From Atkinsonella hypoxylon (taxonomy: Eukaryota > Ascomycota > Sordariomycetes > Hypocreales > Clavicipitaceae), in contig JFHB01000012.1 of the NCBI GenBank assembly GCA_000729835.1, positions 265,710-329,709 on the forward strand: DNA of 64,000 bases, read 5' to 3'. The translations under genes were made by a program, and so were the position numbers. Below the pieces are notes generated by a model. The model was given only the letters and a program-made list of their open reading frames with translations, was not told where the DNA came from and made no database searches. Positions within the stretch are counted from its first letter, which is position 1. Each line of letters begins with the position of its first letter. Below are positions 11,495 to 21,364 of the stretch, piece by piece.

Positions 11495-12994
11495 TCATGC
11501 TTGCGCCTTATCCTCTTTGCCCCAACGCGATGTTTCGTCGCCTTCCTTCCATTCTCGCTCGACATATCCAAGTTCCTTCTTTACCCGTTCAAGGAGCTGC
11601 TTGTCTCCAGTGTTTTTCCCAGAATTATCGCTAAATTCCTTTAGTGAATACTCAGAAACTAACAAGACATACGAGTCCTTACCTGATTTTAATAGCTGGT
11701 CGGCCTGCAGCTGAGCTGAGTTTGATAACAATGTTCATGGGAACCGACTTGGTGCCCGTTTTCAAATGGACAAAGTCGTTCGTAAAAAAGGTACCAACGC
11801 CAAAAGTGGGTTGAAATCCAAGCTTTTCGGAAACCTTCTTGTATTCAAGGCAGCGCTCGATGTTCAAGGCATCTGAGAAGACAATTATTTTCTTTTCCTG
11901 AATGCCTTGCTCATCGTAGTACCTGCGCATCATTTTAACGAATTCCGCCGGATCTCCAGAATCCTGTCGAACACCTGTAAACAGTTCGGCATAAGTCTTT
12001 GTTGTCCCGTCTGCCTTCTTGAATGCATCGGCTGAAACCCCGCCCTCGACGGTCTCAATCGGAAGACTGAAGGACTTCAGAAATTCAGGAGTACCGAACG
12101 TGTCCGTCAGCGTGATGGTCAAATTGGAACCAAAGCAACCAACCCAGTGGCGAAGAGCCAGTTCAGTGGCTTTGTTGTAGTCATCAAAAATGGCTGCAGT
12201 ACCCATGAACCACTCGTGAGCGACCGTACCGACAGGAGGAATTCCGAAACGCATGGCCAAATGCACATTCGATGTTCCTGAAAATCTGCCAGGATACCCT
12301 TTCTCTCCAGCGGCCTTGGAGGCCTCGACCAAGCCACGGAAGACCAAGGCTTGCGTGTGATAGTCTCGTCTCCTTCGGGTACCGAATTCCGACGTGATGC
12401 AACCCGCTTCTAGAAGGCGCATGCCCTTGTCGAAAGCAAGCTCTTCTTGACCATCGTAATTCCAATCCGTGTCCATGAAGCGAAAGTAAGCCTCAGAAGT
12501 GAGAGCCAGGATTGGAATCTCGTACAGAATCGTGTCTGACCAGGTTCCATGAATCTTGATGTCAATATGACCAACATCAGAGTCAGCCTCAGTGTCCACG
12601 CCATCTGTTGTAAACGTGACGGAAACTTGTTCCCTGGATCGAAGCTGAAAGTCCTTCAGATAATTTAAGTAGTCCTCGGGGAAATATTTGCAATGTGTCT
12701 GCAGAAATCTATACTCCTCAGCGGACAAAGAAATGTTTCCAAGCTCTGAGCAATTAGTTTGGGGATGAACCATGGCGGGCGGAGAGGACCAGACTTACTT
12801 CGAATCTGTTCGTCTAGCCACCTGAAGGCAGTTCGGGAGAGCTTTTTTTGTGGTGTGCGATTTGTGAATGCGTAGCTTACAGGAACATTTCTGAAAAACT
12901 TGAATACCGCACATTGCATTGTCAATTTGTACAAGTCGGTATCCAGGAAGGATATGACGCCTTCGGGGAAAGGCGAGGAGCTATTGAAGTCCAT
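11495..12994 (-). CDS. NPT1: Nicotinate phosphoribosyltransferase
   Basis: First committed enzyme of the Preiss-Handler NAD salvage route, converting nicotinate, PRPP and ATP to nicotinate mononucleotide. Exons on the minus strand are 12994-12799, 12745-11683 and 11630-11495, giving 464 residues. The N-terminus has the substrate-binding block [12 protein letters not shown]. The phosphoryl-accepting histidine lies in [10 protein letters not shown] (about residue 242). [10 protein letters not shown] and the C-terminal [13 protein letters not shown] block are also family hallmarks. The last intron acceptor was placed at AATTTAG (just before 11630) because only that choice reconstructs the conserved [10 protein letters not shown]. 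Length agrees with fungal Npt1 (about 430-460 residues). The enzyme is nuclear and cytosolic in yeast. Its promoter faces the large gap to the right. Confidence 0.96.
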
Positions 12995-15868
12995 CGTGGC
13001 GGCGAGAGAGATGGGTCAAGGTTGGAACACCATCAGTCAAATCAGTGTATAATATTTTGATTATGAGGCGACACTCCTGTCGGGGTCTGAAGTCGCGATA
13101 GAGATCGTAGGTTGAAACCGAAGATCGTCAATGGTCTTGGCCCGTTGCCGCTCGATACTCAAGTGGGAGAGCGGTTGACTTGCGGGCATAAGTCAGTCCA
13201 GCACCATCACAGATGGTTGGTGGTAATCTGTATGGTGGTTGAAGCCTGTAGAGGCTTTGATTTAACGCATTTGGAGCTCGGAAGAAGGAATAGCGCCAAT
13301 GCGATGACGGACGTCTTGGAGACTCAGTTGTCGGATTTGTGGGGTGGAGGGGCATAATTACCTGCATCGTCAGGGCCACCACTGACTTCGTGCCCCTGGA
13401 CCGCCTCTTGCCTCTCCTGGTTAGTCAGACAAGGCAAGCGGGGGTCAATTTAATCCGACACTCAGCGCTAGCAGCGCGGCATGCAGCGAGGGTCGGATCA
13501 AATTGACCATCCCTTGTCGAGTGACGAGAGTCGTGTTAGGGGGGCATGGTCGGTTTGTCTATATGTATAGTTATTCCGTACACGCCACAAGTAGCAATTG
13601 ATGGAGCCCGCAAGCCCGGGTTCGTGGGTGCGATGACGGAGGAGGGGCAAATAAATATCAAGTAATGGGCGGCCTTGCAGTGTCTGATTCACGCGCACTC
13701 CGCTGGAGAAAAGCTAGAACCCAAGGTTTTGACTCAAAAAACAATATGGCAAAAAGTAAAAGGACTGAGCAAAAATCGGTCAAATTCTCTCTTATGGTGC
13801 GATAGCTAGGATAAAAAGAAAGAAGGAACATTGAAAAGCAAGCTTGAGGTCAGAGTTTTTGTGTTTGGAACCAGCTGGGGACCCCTCCTCCATTCCTTCA
13901 ATGCTATGTACTCGGCTGTCCATCTAAGCTTCGAAATACGCGTGAGCATCGACAAGCTGGTGTTGGGGGAGGAAGAGCTAGCTGATCATTAAATCTAGGC
14001 CGTACCGTAGGTACGGGCCGATGCCGATGCAGCGCTTGCCTTGGCCGAGGAGAAGGAGGTTTGCAAAATGCAAATGACAGCAGGCAGCTTTACACACCTT
14101 TCACATGCTTTAACGCCACCTGGACTTGGGCTGTACTCTACTTGCTTTGGCGGGCACGCAGAAATCATTAGAAGAGAGAAGAAGGTGTGGACTCTGCGGA
14201 GTCGATCCCTCCCCGCCCTGTGAGCTGTGGCGGGCAGACATAAAGAGAAATTTTGGGAAAATGCGATGGCTTCTCGGCGCAGTACCTGACTTCTACAACT
14301 CAGTTGCCACAGCCGATGTGTTGGTCGCATCTGTCCATCCATCGATGCAATCGTCGGCTTTTCTGAACCGGTGCGAGGTGCGGTGTGCAGATGAATGGTT
14401 AATGGTAAATGGTCATTCTCAACGTAGCAGCAAACGGCAGCACATTGACACAGCGAATCATGTACAACAGTGAGAAGCGACGCAATGGCCCGCTGTTGCC
14501 ATGTCTTGCACATACATACGTGCATACTGTGCTCCGTGCGTGCCATCCGACGATGAGGGGAAGGTTAACCGAGTACTTCCAAGACTCTCATGCCTACGTA
14601 CCTACCTAGGTACTCAGGACCAGCATCCAAACCTAATACAGTCAGTAGTCATAACAGACACATGCGAATGCTGCATTTGACAAGTCGAAAAAATCGTGAC
14701 ACGACAAGACTGGACGCAGGAGCTGATGTAGGCTCTGCGCTGTTGTTCGCTTCCATGACCATCGATCGACTGAGCGCGGTGGTGGGACATGAAGTGCAGG
14801 GAGGGGAAGGTGGAAGAAGCATCCCCGTGTTCGGGCGCAAGAATCACGAAGAATTCCCGGGCTTGTCTGTAATAGGCCAATCGTCAGTACCTGGCAAGGC
14901 AACTCGGAGTGTTCGGTAAACAATGGCAGGCACCATGGCTCCGCATCACCGCTCGAGACCAACTACCTACCTAGGTACCTACCCATCGGAGGGTGTCCTC
15001 CGTCTATCTATCCACAAGACACTCGATAGCAGGGGATTTTCCCGGAAAAAAAAAAAAACAAAAAAAAAAACAAATGGTAAGTCTATTTTCTTCCCGCAAA
15101 GCCATAAGACGATACTACCCGCTCCTGGATACTACTTCAGCCTTGAACAATATCGTTGGCATTTGTTTGATCAACACTGTTGTGTCCATCTCTGAAAGCG
15201 GACAAACAATCGCTGGTCGTGGTTGAGACATGTCGGCCTGGTTAGAACGCCGCACGCAGGTCAGACATAAGGAGCTCAGTGCGCACGCCGCACTGTCTTG
15301 CCCCACGTGCCACATGCGCTTGAATTTTGCAGACTCGCTTTGGTGCATGCCTGCAATGCGCATGCATGCATGCATACGCTACAGGTTTTAGAAACCAGCA
15401 CAGGCAACGTCGTTACACACGCTGCACGCTCTTTGTCCAAGCCCTGCAGCGCCACCAGCGCCACCAGCGCCGCACCACCCCCCCCAATGGCCCGCCATAG
15501 AAATACATTTCCTCCCTCCCACACACAATCTTCAATCTCATTCTGTTTCAACAACATCCATCCTGCTCCTTTTCATCTTTGGTCGCCAAGCAACCTCTTT
15601 AGCTCTCCCAATACAACTTTCTTCTTGACCGTATCTCTCAACCAGAGGCCTCAAAGTGCAGAGCTCGTGTCAGAATCACAACATTTCTTGTTGTTTGCTT
15701 TGACCCGGTAGTGTTCGCCTTCCTCTGAACAGACCCAACGACGTCTCCCATTTCGCAATACTCCAAGCGACACTGCAGCCCATAAAGGACAACGCTCACA
15801 AACACCGACATCTGTCTTCTGTCGACGTGTCCGTGTCTTGTTGTAAGCGCCCACCAAAGAACAAAATC
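12995..15868. other. Large intergenic region with palindromic motifs and CT-rich promoter
   Basis: A 2.9 kb stretch between divergent NPT1 and the third MFS gene. It holds a 17-bp inverted repeat at 13443-13508, two copies of the TACCTACCTAGGTAC motif (near 14599 and 14967), an A-rich run at 15045-15072, alternating GCATGC near 15356-15376, and a long C/T-rich segment at 15480-15868 that looks like the promoter and 5' leader of the MFS gene. The longest open frame (minus strand, 13995-14546) lacks any family resemblance, and its composition does not support coding. Confidence 0.5.
13443..13508. repeat. 17-bp inverted repeat with 32-nt loop
   Basis: The arms GGTCAATTTAATCCGAC (13443-13459) and GTCGGATCAAATTGACC (13492-13508) are reverse complements at 16 of 17 positions. 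The loop is GC-rich. The structure could form a hairpin or be a dyad binding site or the ends of a tiny MITE-like relic. No flanking target duplication was seen. Confidence 0.7.
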
Positions 15869-17618
15869 ATGGCCCTAACGAAGCAGGTCCATCTTCGTAA
15901 CCCTGATGACTTCCCGACGCTCCAACTCTTCCTCTTAGGTATGACCACTCTCACATCAAGCCGAGATCAACTGCAGCCCATCATCTCGACATGACTTGGC
16001 TAACAACTTCAATAGCGATTGTGCGCCTTGCTGAGCCAATTGCACTTACATCCATTTTCCCTTACGCCTGGGCTCTTGTTAAGAGGTTTCAAATTGGAAA
16101 CGAGCAAGATGCCTCCTTCTACGCCGGTCTTCTCATCTCGTCGTTTTCTCTCGCGGAAGCCCTCATGGGCATGTATTGGGGTGGCTTATCTGATCGTATC
16201 GGTCGCAAGCCCGTGTTGATGCTTGGATGCTTGGGTACCATGTTCAGCATGGTCATGGTAGGATTCGCCTCCAACATTTGGGTAGCATTACTTGGAAGAG
16301 CCATAGGTGGTCTTCTCAATGGCAACATCGGTGTCATTCAAACGATGGTTGGTGAGCTTGTCACTAAGCCTGAGCACGAACGTAAGTGCCTAAACTCTCA
16401 TTCGGTCGTCCCAGTCCTGTTTCCTCCAAAAGAACCGTATGCTGACATTTCATAGCACGCGCCTTTGCTGTTATGCCCTTCGTTTGGAGCATCGGCACGA
16501 TTATCGGTCCATGCATTGGTGGCACATTTGCTGACCCGCATGAGTCCTGGCCCAACGTCTTCCCCAAGGGCAGCCTGTTCGATCGCTTCCCGTATCTTCT
16601 CCCCAATCTCCAGTGCGCTGCGCTCCTGCTTGTCAGCATCATCTTGGGGTTTTTCCTGCTTGATGAGACCCATCCTGATATGCAGCCGCGCATGTCGCTG
16701 CCTGCAGACACTTATGTCTCTGAAGAGACCCCACTGATTGAGACCTCAGATGCCATGAAGCGCCCAGCGGTGGACCTTCGGGCTGAAACCTACGGAACGC
16801 TGAGGAGTTCTAGCGGCGACCAGACTTACGAGCAAACGACCGAGATCATTATGCAAGAAAAATCAGGTTTGACCACCAAGGTTTGGAACAAGCGAGTCGT
16901 TGGTTTCATCATCGCCCTGTCCATCTTTACCTATCACTCAATGACCTACGATCATCTTATGCCCATATTCTTCGAAGACGAACGTCGCGTTGATAATGAC
17001 AGAGTGGCCTCACTGCTATCTGTCTTTAGGTCTTCGGGTGGTTTAGGACTCTCCCTCCGTGAAGTTGGAATGATCATGGCCGTCAATGGTGTTATCGCGC
17101 TATTCGTACAGGCTGTCATCTTCCCCATCACTGCCGAGAGAGTTGGTGTCTACAAACTATTCCTCATCGCCACCGTCTTGCATCCAATCGTGTACGCCAT
17201 CGTACCCCTTCTTATCCTCGTTCCCGAATCCCTCATCTTCCCCGCCATCTATGTTTGCTTGGCAGTTCGCAACATCCTCTCAATCACGCTATACCCTCTC
17301 CTCTTGATTCTGATCAGGGATGCTACCCCTTCATCCAGCGCGCTAGGCAAGGTGAATGGTCTAGCGGCCAGTGCGGGTGCTGCCTGCCGCATGATTGCGC
17401 CTCCCATTGCCGGATATCTGTACACCTACGGTAGCAAAATGAACTGCACTGCATTAGCTTGGTATGGAAGCGTCATTGTTGCCATTGTGGGTTCAGTGCA
17501 GTGCTTCTTGGTCCCTCGCGAGCGTTGTGTTGACAAGTCTGGGGAAGATGCTGGAACACCTCCTTGCAACGAATACACTCCAATAGTTGCTGAAGTTTCA
17601 GCCGAGGAGAGAAATTGA
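15869..17618 (+). CDS. MFS transporter, DHA1 ZIFL/YCR023C-like
   Basis: Predicted 12-span transporter of the fungal DHA1 subgroup related to yeast YCR023C and plant zinc-induced-facilitator-like proteins. Exons 15869-15938, 16016-16381 and 16456-17618 give 532 residues. The N-terminal pattern LFLLAIVRLAEPIALTSIFP, formed across the first splice, is typical of this group. Motif A (GGLSDRIGRKPV) lies near residue 80, then GLLNGNIGVIQT and, after the second splice, a PFVWSIGTIIGPCIGG helix (motif C). The central cytosolic loop (about residues 190-270) is charged. The second half ends in a hydrophilic, Glu-rich tail. The start ATG follows a long pyrimidine-rich leader, usual for fungal promoters. 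Substrate unknown. Confidence 0.9.
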
Positions 17619-18414
17619 GCAGTTTAATCTGTTGACCCTCAATGATTTTTTTTTTAAATGGTTATGAGCCATATATATTTCGTATCATGGGCTAATGAGT
17701 GATGAACATGTGTCATAAAATGACCTTGTTCACACTCGTTGCAACCTACTAATTTGGCACTCTTAATAGAGTGACCAGTAAAGTCACAGTTCCACGACTC
17801 AGGTTTTCCGGACATGTGTTCAATGCTTGCAACCGGGTTGGAATTGCCAAGGGAGAAGAAGGAATTTACGGAGATCAGCCTTCGTGTGCTGCGTTCAATT
17901 ATTATACCCCACGGTGGTGTGTTTGGTTCTGTTTGAAGCATAAAATTGCATGGTAAGGCGTTGTTGGAATCACAGGTTTTTAAAAGTGTATTTATTCTCA
18001 TTGTTGGTTATTTTTCTCTTCTCCTCCGAATAAAAGGAGTCATAGTTCTATAGATAACCTGGGGTATATCAAGAATATAAGAGAAAAAAAAAGTCATTGC
18101 CCGATCTGATGCACAGTCCATGCGATAACTTTGTGATAGCTTCGATTACTGTAGACGAAGGAAAAGTGGGTCTGCGGTGAGGGATTATGGGCGACCCCTG
18201 GAAGTGTTGCGCTTTAAAGAAATTTTCGCCACGACCCTTCGACCTGACTCATACTCTCTCCAGCGCACAATATGACGGAACCCAATGGCGCGGCGCATCT
18301 GTTAGTTTCTCCAAAAGATTGCAGCAGATGCGTCTACATCAAGAGCATACACGATTTCGTCAGGTATTGGTAGCGGCCTGTTGCGCCCGTCTACCGCTTT
18401 AACACACAGCAACC
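17619..18414. other. Intergenic region, no gene seen
   Basis: About 0.8 kb between the tandem MFS and CNS1 genes. The left part is AT-rich 3' flank with a short poly-T run near 17647. The right part (18200-18414) should be the CNS1 promoter and leader. No repeat or family-like frame was found. Confidence 0.5.
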
Positions 18415-19668
18415 ATGAAGATGGAGGAAATTACCGAGGGCATGGACCCGGTTGTTCTCGAGAAGGCCAAGAGCAGTAGCTCCGCGGCCGCAGACTCACC
18501 ACGGCCGAAATCAGGGTTGGAAGACAGCCCTCGCGCCGCAATCGAGGCGACCAAGCCCGAGCTCCCGCCCATCAAGAAGCAGACGTTCGAGGAGATCATG
18601 GCCGACCTGAACAAGTCCCCCCTCTTCATGACAGACATGGAAGAGAACGACGACATTGCAGCCCTGCAGGCACTCAACTACGAGGGAACGCCGCTCGAGA
18701 ACGGACTCGACTTCAAGGTGCGCGGGAACGAATGCTTCCAGGTAAGAGGGTACGTCGACGCGCGGGAGTTCTACACCAAGGGCATCCAGATCCTCTCGCA
18801 GGAGGAGCGGAAGCGCAGAGGCGAGGATCCGCCAGACGACTCGCCGGCGGAAATCGCCTCGCAGAGGGAGGTCCTCGAGGCGCTGTACGTCAACCGCGCA
18901 GCATGCCACCTCGAGCTAGCCAACTACCGCAGCAGCTGGACCGACTGCGCAGCCGCGCTGCGCCTCAACCCATCCAACGTAAAGGCATGCTACAGGGGCG
19001 CGAGGGCCCTTCTCAAGGTAGACAGGCTCGCGGCGGCGGACGAGATCTGCGCGCAGGGGCTAGCCATAGACGCGGGAAACACGGCGCTGAGGCAGCTCGC
19101 GGGGGAGATTGCCCAGCGCGCCAGGGCCCTCGAGGCCAAGGACAAGAAGGCGGCGGAGCGCAAGGCCGCTGCCCAGCGGAGGGAGTCGCTCCTCCAGGCG
19201 GCGCTGAGGGCGCGCAATATCCCGACGAGGTCGACGGCCCAGCCGCCTGAGATGGGGGACACCAAGCTGGCGCTTGTGCCGGACCCAGATGATCCGAGAA
19301 GCAGTCTGGCGTTTCCGACGTTGCTGTTGTACCCGGAGGACTTGGAGTCGGACCTTATCAAGGCCTTCCACGAGACGCAGTCGCTTGAGGACCACTTGTC
19401 GTATGTGCTCCCGCTGCCGTGGGATAAAGAAGGGGCGTACACTGTTGCCGGGGTATCGTGTTATGTAGAGACGGTGGAGGGCGGCGTGCTCAAACTGGGC
19501 AAGAGGGTGCCGTTACTCAAGGTCCTTGGCACTGGCAAGGTCGAGGTTGTCGACGAGTTGGTGAGGATATATGTGGTTCCAAATGCAAAGGCCGATGCGT
19601 GGATTGACAAGTTCAAAAAGGCAAAGGCGGCTGAATTGGCTAAGAGGAAAGCTGAGCGCCCGCGGTGA
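18415..19668 (+). CDS. CNS1: Hsp90 co-chaperone Cns1/TTC4 (TPR protein)
   Basis: TPR co-chaperone that binds the C-terminal EEVD of Hsp90/Hsp70 and is essential in yeast, where it helps fold translation elongation factor eEF2. A single uninterrupted exon encodes 417 residues. The N-terminal block with SPLFMTDMEENDDIAALQAL is characteristic of the Cns1/TTC4 family. Three TPR units span roughly residues 95-220, with typical GNECFQVRGYVDAREFYTKG, NRAACHLELANYRSSWTDC and ACYRGARALLKVDRLAAAD repeats. A charged helix (residues about 225-265) links to the C-terminal wheel domain, containing LAFPTLLLYPE and a final YVVPNAKADAWIDKFKKAK. GC content is higher than in neighbouring genes. No intron signal was needed. 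Confidence 0.95.
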   Translation: MKMEEITEGMDPVVLEKAKSSSSAAADSPRPKSGLEDSPRAAIEATKPELPPIKKQTFEEIMADLNKSPLFMTDMEENDDIAALQALNYEGTPLENGLDFKVRGNECFQVRGYVDAREFYTKGIQILSQEERKRRGEDPPDDSPAEIASQREVLEALYVNRAACHLELANYRSSWTDCAAALRLNPSNVKACYRGARALLKVDRLAAADEICAQGLAIDAGNTALRQLAGEIAQRARALEAKDKKAAERKAAAQRRESLLQAALRARNIPTRSTAQPPEMGDTKLALVPDPDDPRSSLAFPTLLLYPEDLESDLIKAFHETQSLEDHLSYVLPLPWDKEGAYTVAGVSCYVETVEGGVLKLGKRVPLLKVLGTGKVEVVDELVRIYVVPNAKADAWIDKFKKAKAAELAKRKAERPR

Positions 19669-19919
19669 AGTGCTTTTTAGCTAGAAGTGAATGAGATGAA
19701 CGACCCTCCTGAGTTTTACGTTGTATCATTATGATTACAGATGAAGTAGAGCTCTTCTCCAAGTCACGAGTGCAAGCACTTTTTGTCTATAGGCTTATTT
19801 CCTTGGGGATCTTCTCATTCTAATGCTGTGTCTATGATATTCCTTTCCGAACGCCTCAGCTAGCATGATTCTGACCACACCACTAATGTATAGGTTGCGC
19901 TCTCATGCATGGCATGCTT

Positions 19920-21364
19920 TCAATCGCCAAGTGAGTTTCTCCCTATTTGCATAAGCGTGTTCGCAGCTGAATATCTGCATTCACCTTCCTCAATATCACT
20001 TTTCGCTTCTCGCCTCCTCAATTCGCTGGGCGCTTTGCTTGGAGGTAGAACTCTCCCTTCTGCTGGAATCTGGTCGACGTGCTGAAGCATGCTGTCTGTC
20101 GAAGATGGTTCAGTAGTAGTTGTCCTTCTCCTTTTGCGTCTGTGATACGTCGCGTGTTGTTGTGCCGATGATGGCCTCTCAACAGCCCTTCTGCGAACGC
20201 AACCCCAAGAGCCCAAGTCCGACAAGTCGTTCACATTTGTGACAATAGCCAACGGTGTAGTCACAGGGGTGCTGTTCATTTCCTCGTTCGCATCTCGAAG
20301 ATCTCTCGCCCTTTTTCTGATGCCGGCCGCATCAAATTGTTGGTGGCTAGCGCCTATAGAATGTCTGTCTAGCGTAGGTGTGATGGATACGGTCCCAAGC
20401 CGTGGAGTATCTACTTGATGACCCGTAGATGCCGTGCAGAAAACGTTTCCAGTTTCAATTCTAGAAGCGGCAACTATCAGGCGCTGACTGATGACCATGT
20501 CTCCGAATTGTGGTGAATCGGGTGATGTACAGGTTGATGGGAAGTCAGGTCCAAAAATCGGAATCAAGGCTCCAGCAATTCCATGACAGAACGTAGCGCA
20601 CATTGCTTCAGCACAGTAGAATGGCATCCAATATCCTTTCTCATATCAGCTTTTGTCTAAGTCATTTCTGGCACCATGACGCACCTTGAGCGAGTACCGC
20701 TCCCCCTGTAATGCTGGGGCACACATCTCGCAATCCTGGATTCTTGTCCAGAGCTTGAGACGGCTTGGTCTGCCATACCTTTAGCTTTGTTTGACAAGGA
20801 TTCTTAAAGCGCGGGCAAATATTACCTTAGCATAGCCTAAAGATTTGAAGAACGGCGTCATCCGCACGAGACCAAGGTTGTAGTCCCACATGACGGTGTA
20901 GACAGTCGTCTGGTCAGGGATCTGGAATGTATACTTGAAAGCTTTTTCATAACTTTAGTAAAAATAACTTCCGCAACGGCATACCTTCACAAACCTTCGA
21001 TGCATTCGCGACCAGTCTTGGTAGAGAAGTCTCGCTTGGAGCTGCTGTATGGAATGCGCTCGCGATTTCTATAAATAGAGCCAAACTGAGGTATTCTGTA
21101 CTTTTTGATTTCTTCCAAAACTTGTTCCTTTACTTCTTCGAACGGGGGAAAGTTGATGCGCCGTTTTGTTGCCGCTGAGGAAGTATGATTGCGTTCTGTG
21201 AACATTCTAGGACCCTGAGCCGATTGCTGTCCTCTGTGGTCAGTAGCCAAGCGATGGCCATTTAGATTGGCATGCGACTGATGCCGTCGTGATGCCTGAG
21301 AATCTCCAATTTCGTTGTAGACAGGTTCCACTGGGTTCAACAGATCGCGAATAGAAAGCATCAT
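19920..21364 (-). CDS. APSES-type DNA-binding protein, Xbp1-like
   Basis: Predicted nuclear DNA-binding protein of the fungal APSES/KilA-N class, closest to the Xbp1 group of stress-linked repressors. Minus-strand exons 21364-20995, 20941-20826, 20769-20685 and 20635-19920 join to 428 residues. The first ATG pair is at 21364/21361. The N-terminal leader contains a short LSIRDLLNP motif. The APSES region (about residues 70-235) runs from KYRIPQFGSIYRNRERIPYS across the splices, through TVYTVMWDYNLGLVRMTPFF and TGGAVLAQGYWMPFYCAEAM, to a C-terminal helix ending GALIPIFG. The remainder is hydrophilic, with a basic RRKRRR nuclear-localisation-like patch. The first intron donor was set to GTTTGT, because the alternative GTATGC a few bases later includes a stop. 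The gene is divergent from topoisomerase II with a 2.6 kb gap. Confidence 0.88.

Noticed and set aside
13160..13230. tRNA-like stretch with a hairpin GACTT/AAGTC (13177-13194)
   Set aside because: The loop is 8 nt, the A-box is poor, and no B-box or acceptor stem could be paired.
13995..14546. 183-codon minus-strand frame in the large gap
   Set aside because: Mixed composition without motif, start context or exon partners; no support as a gene.
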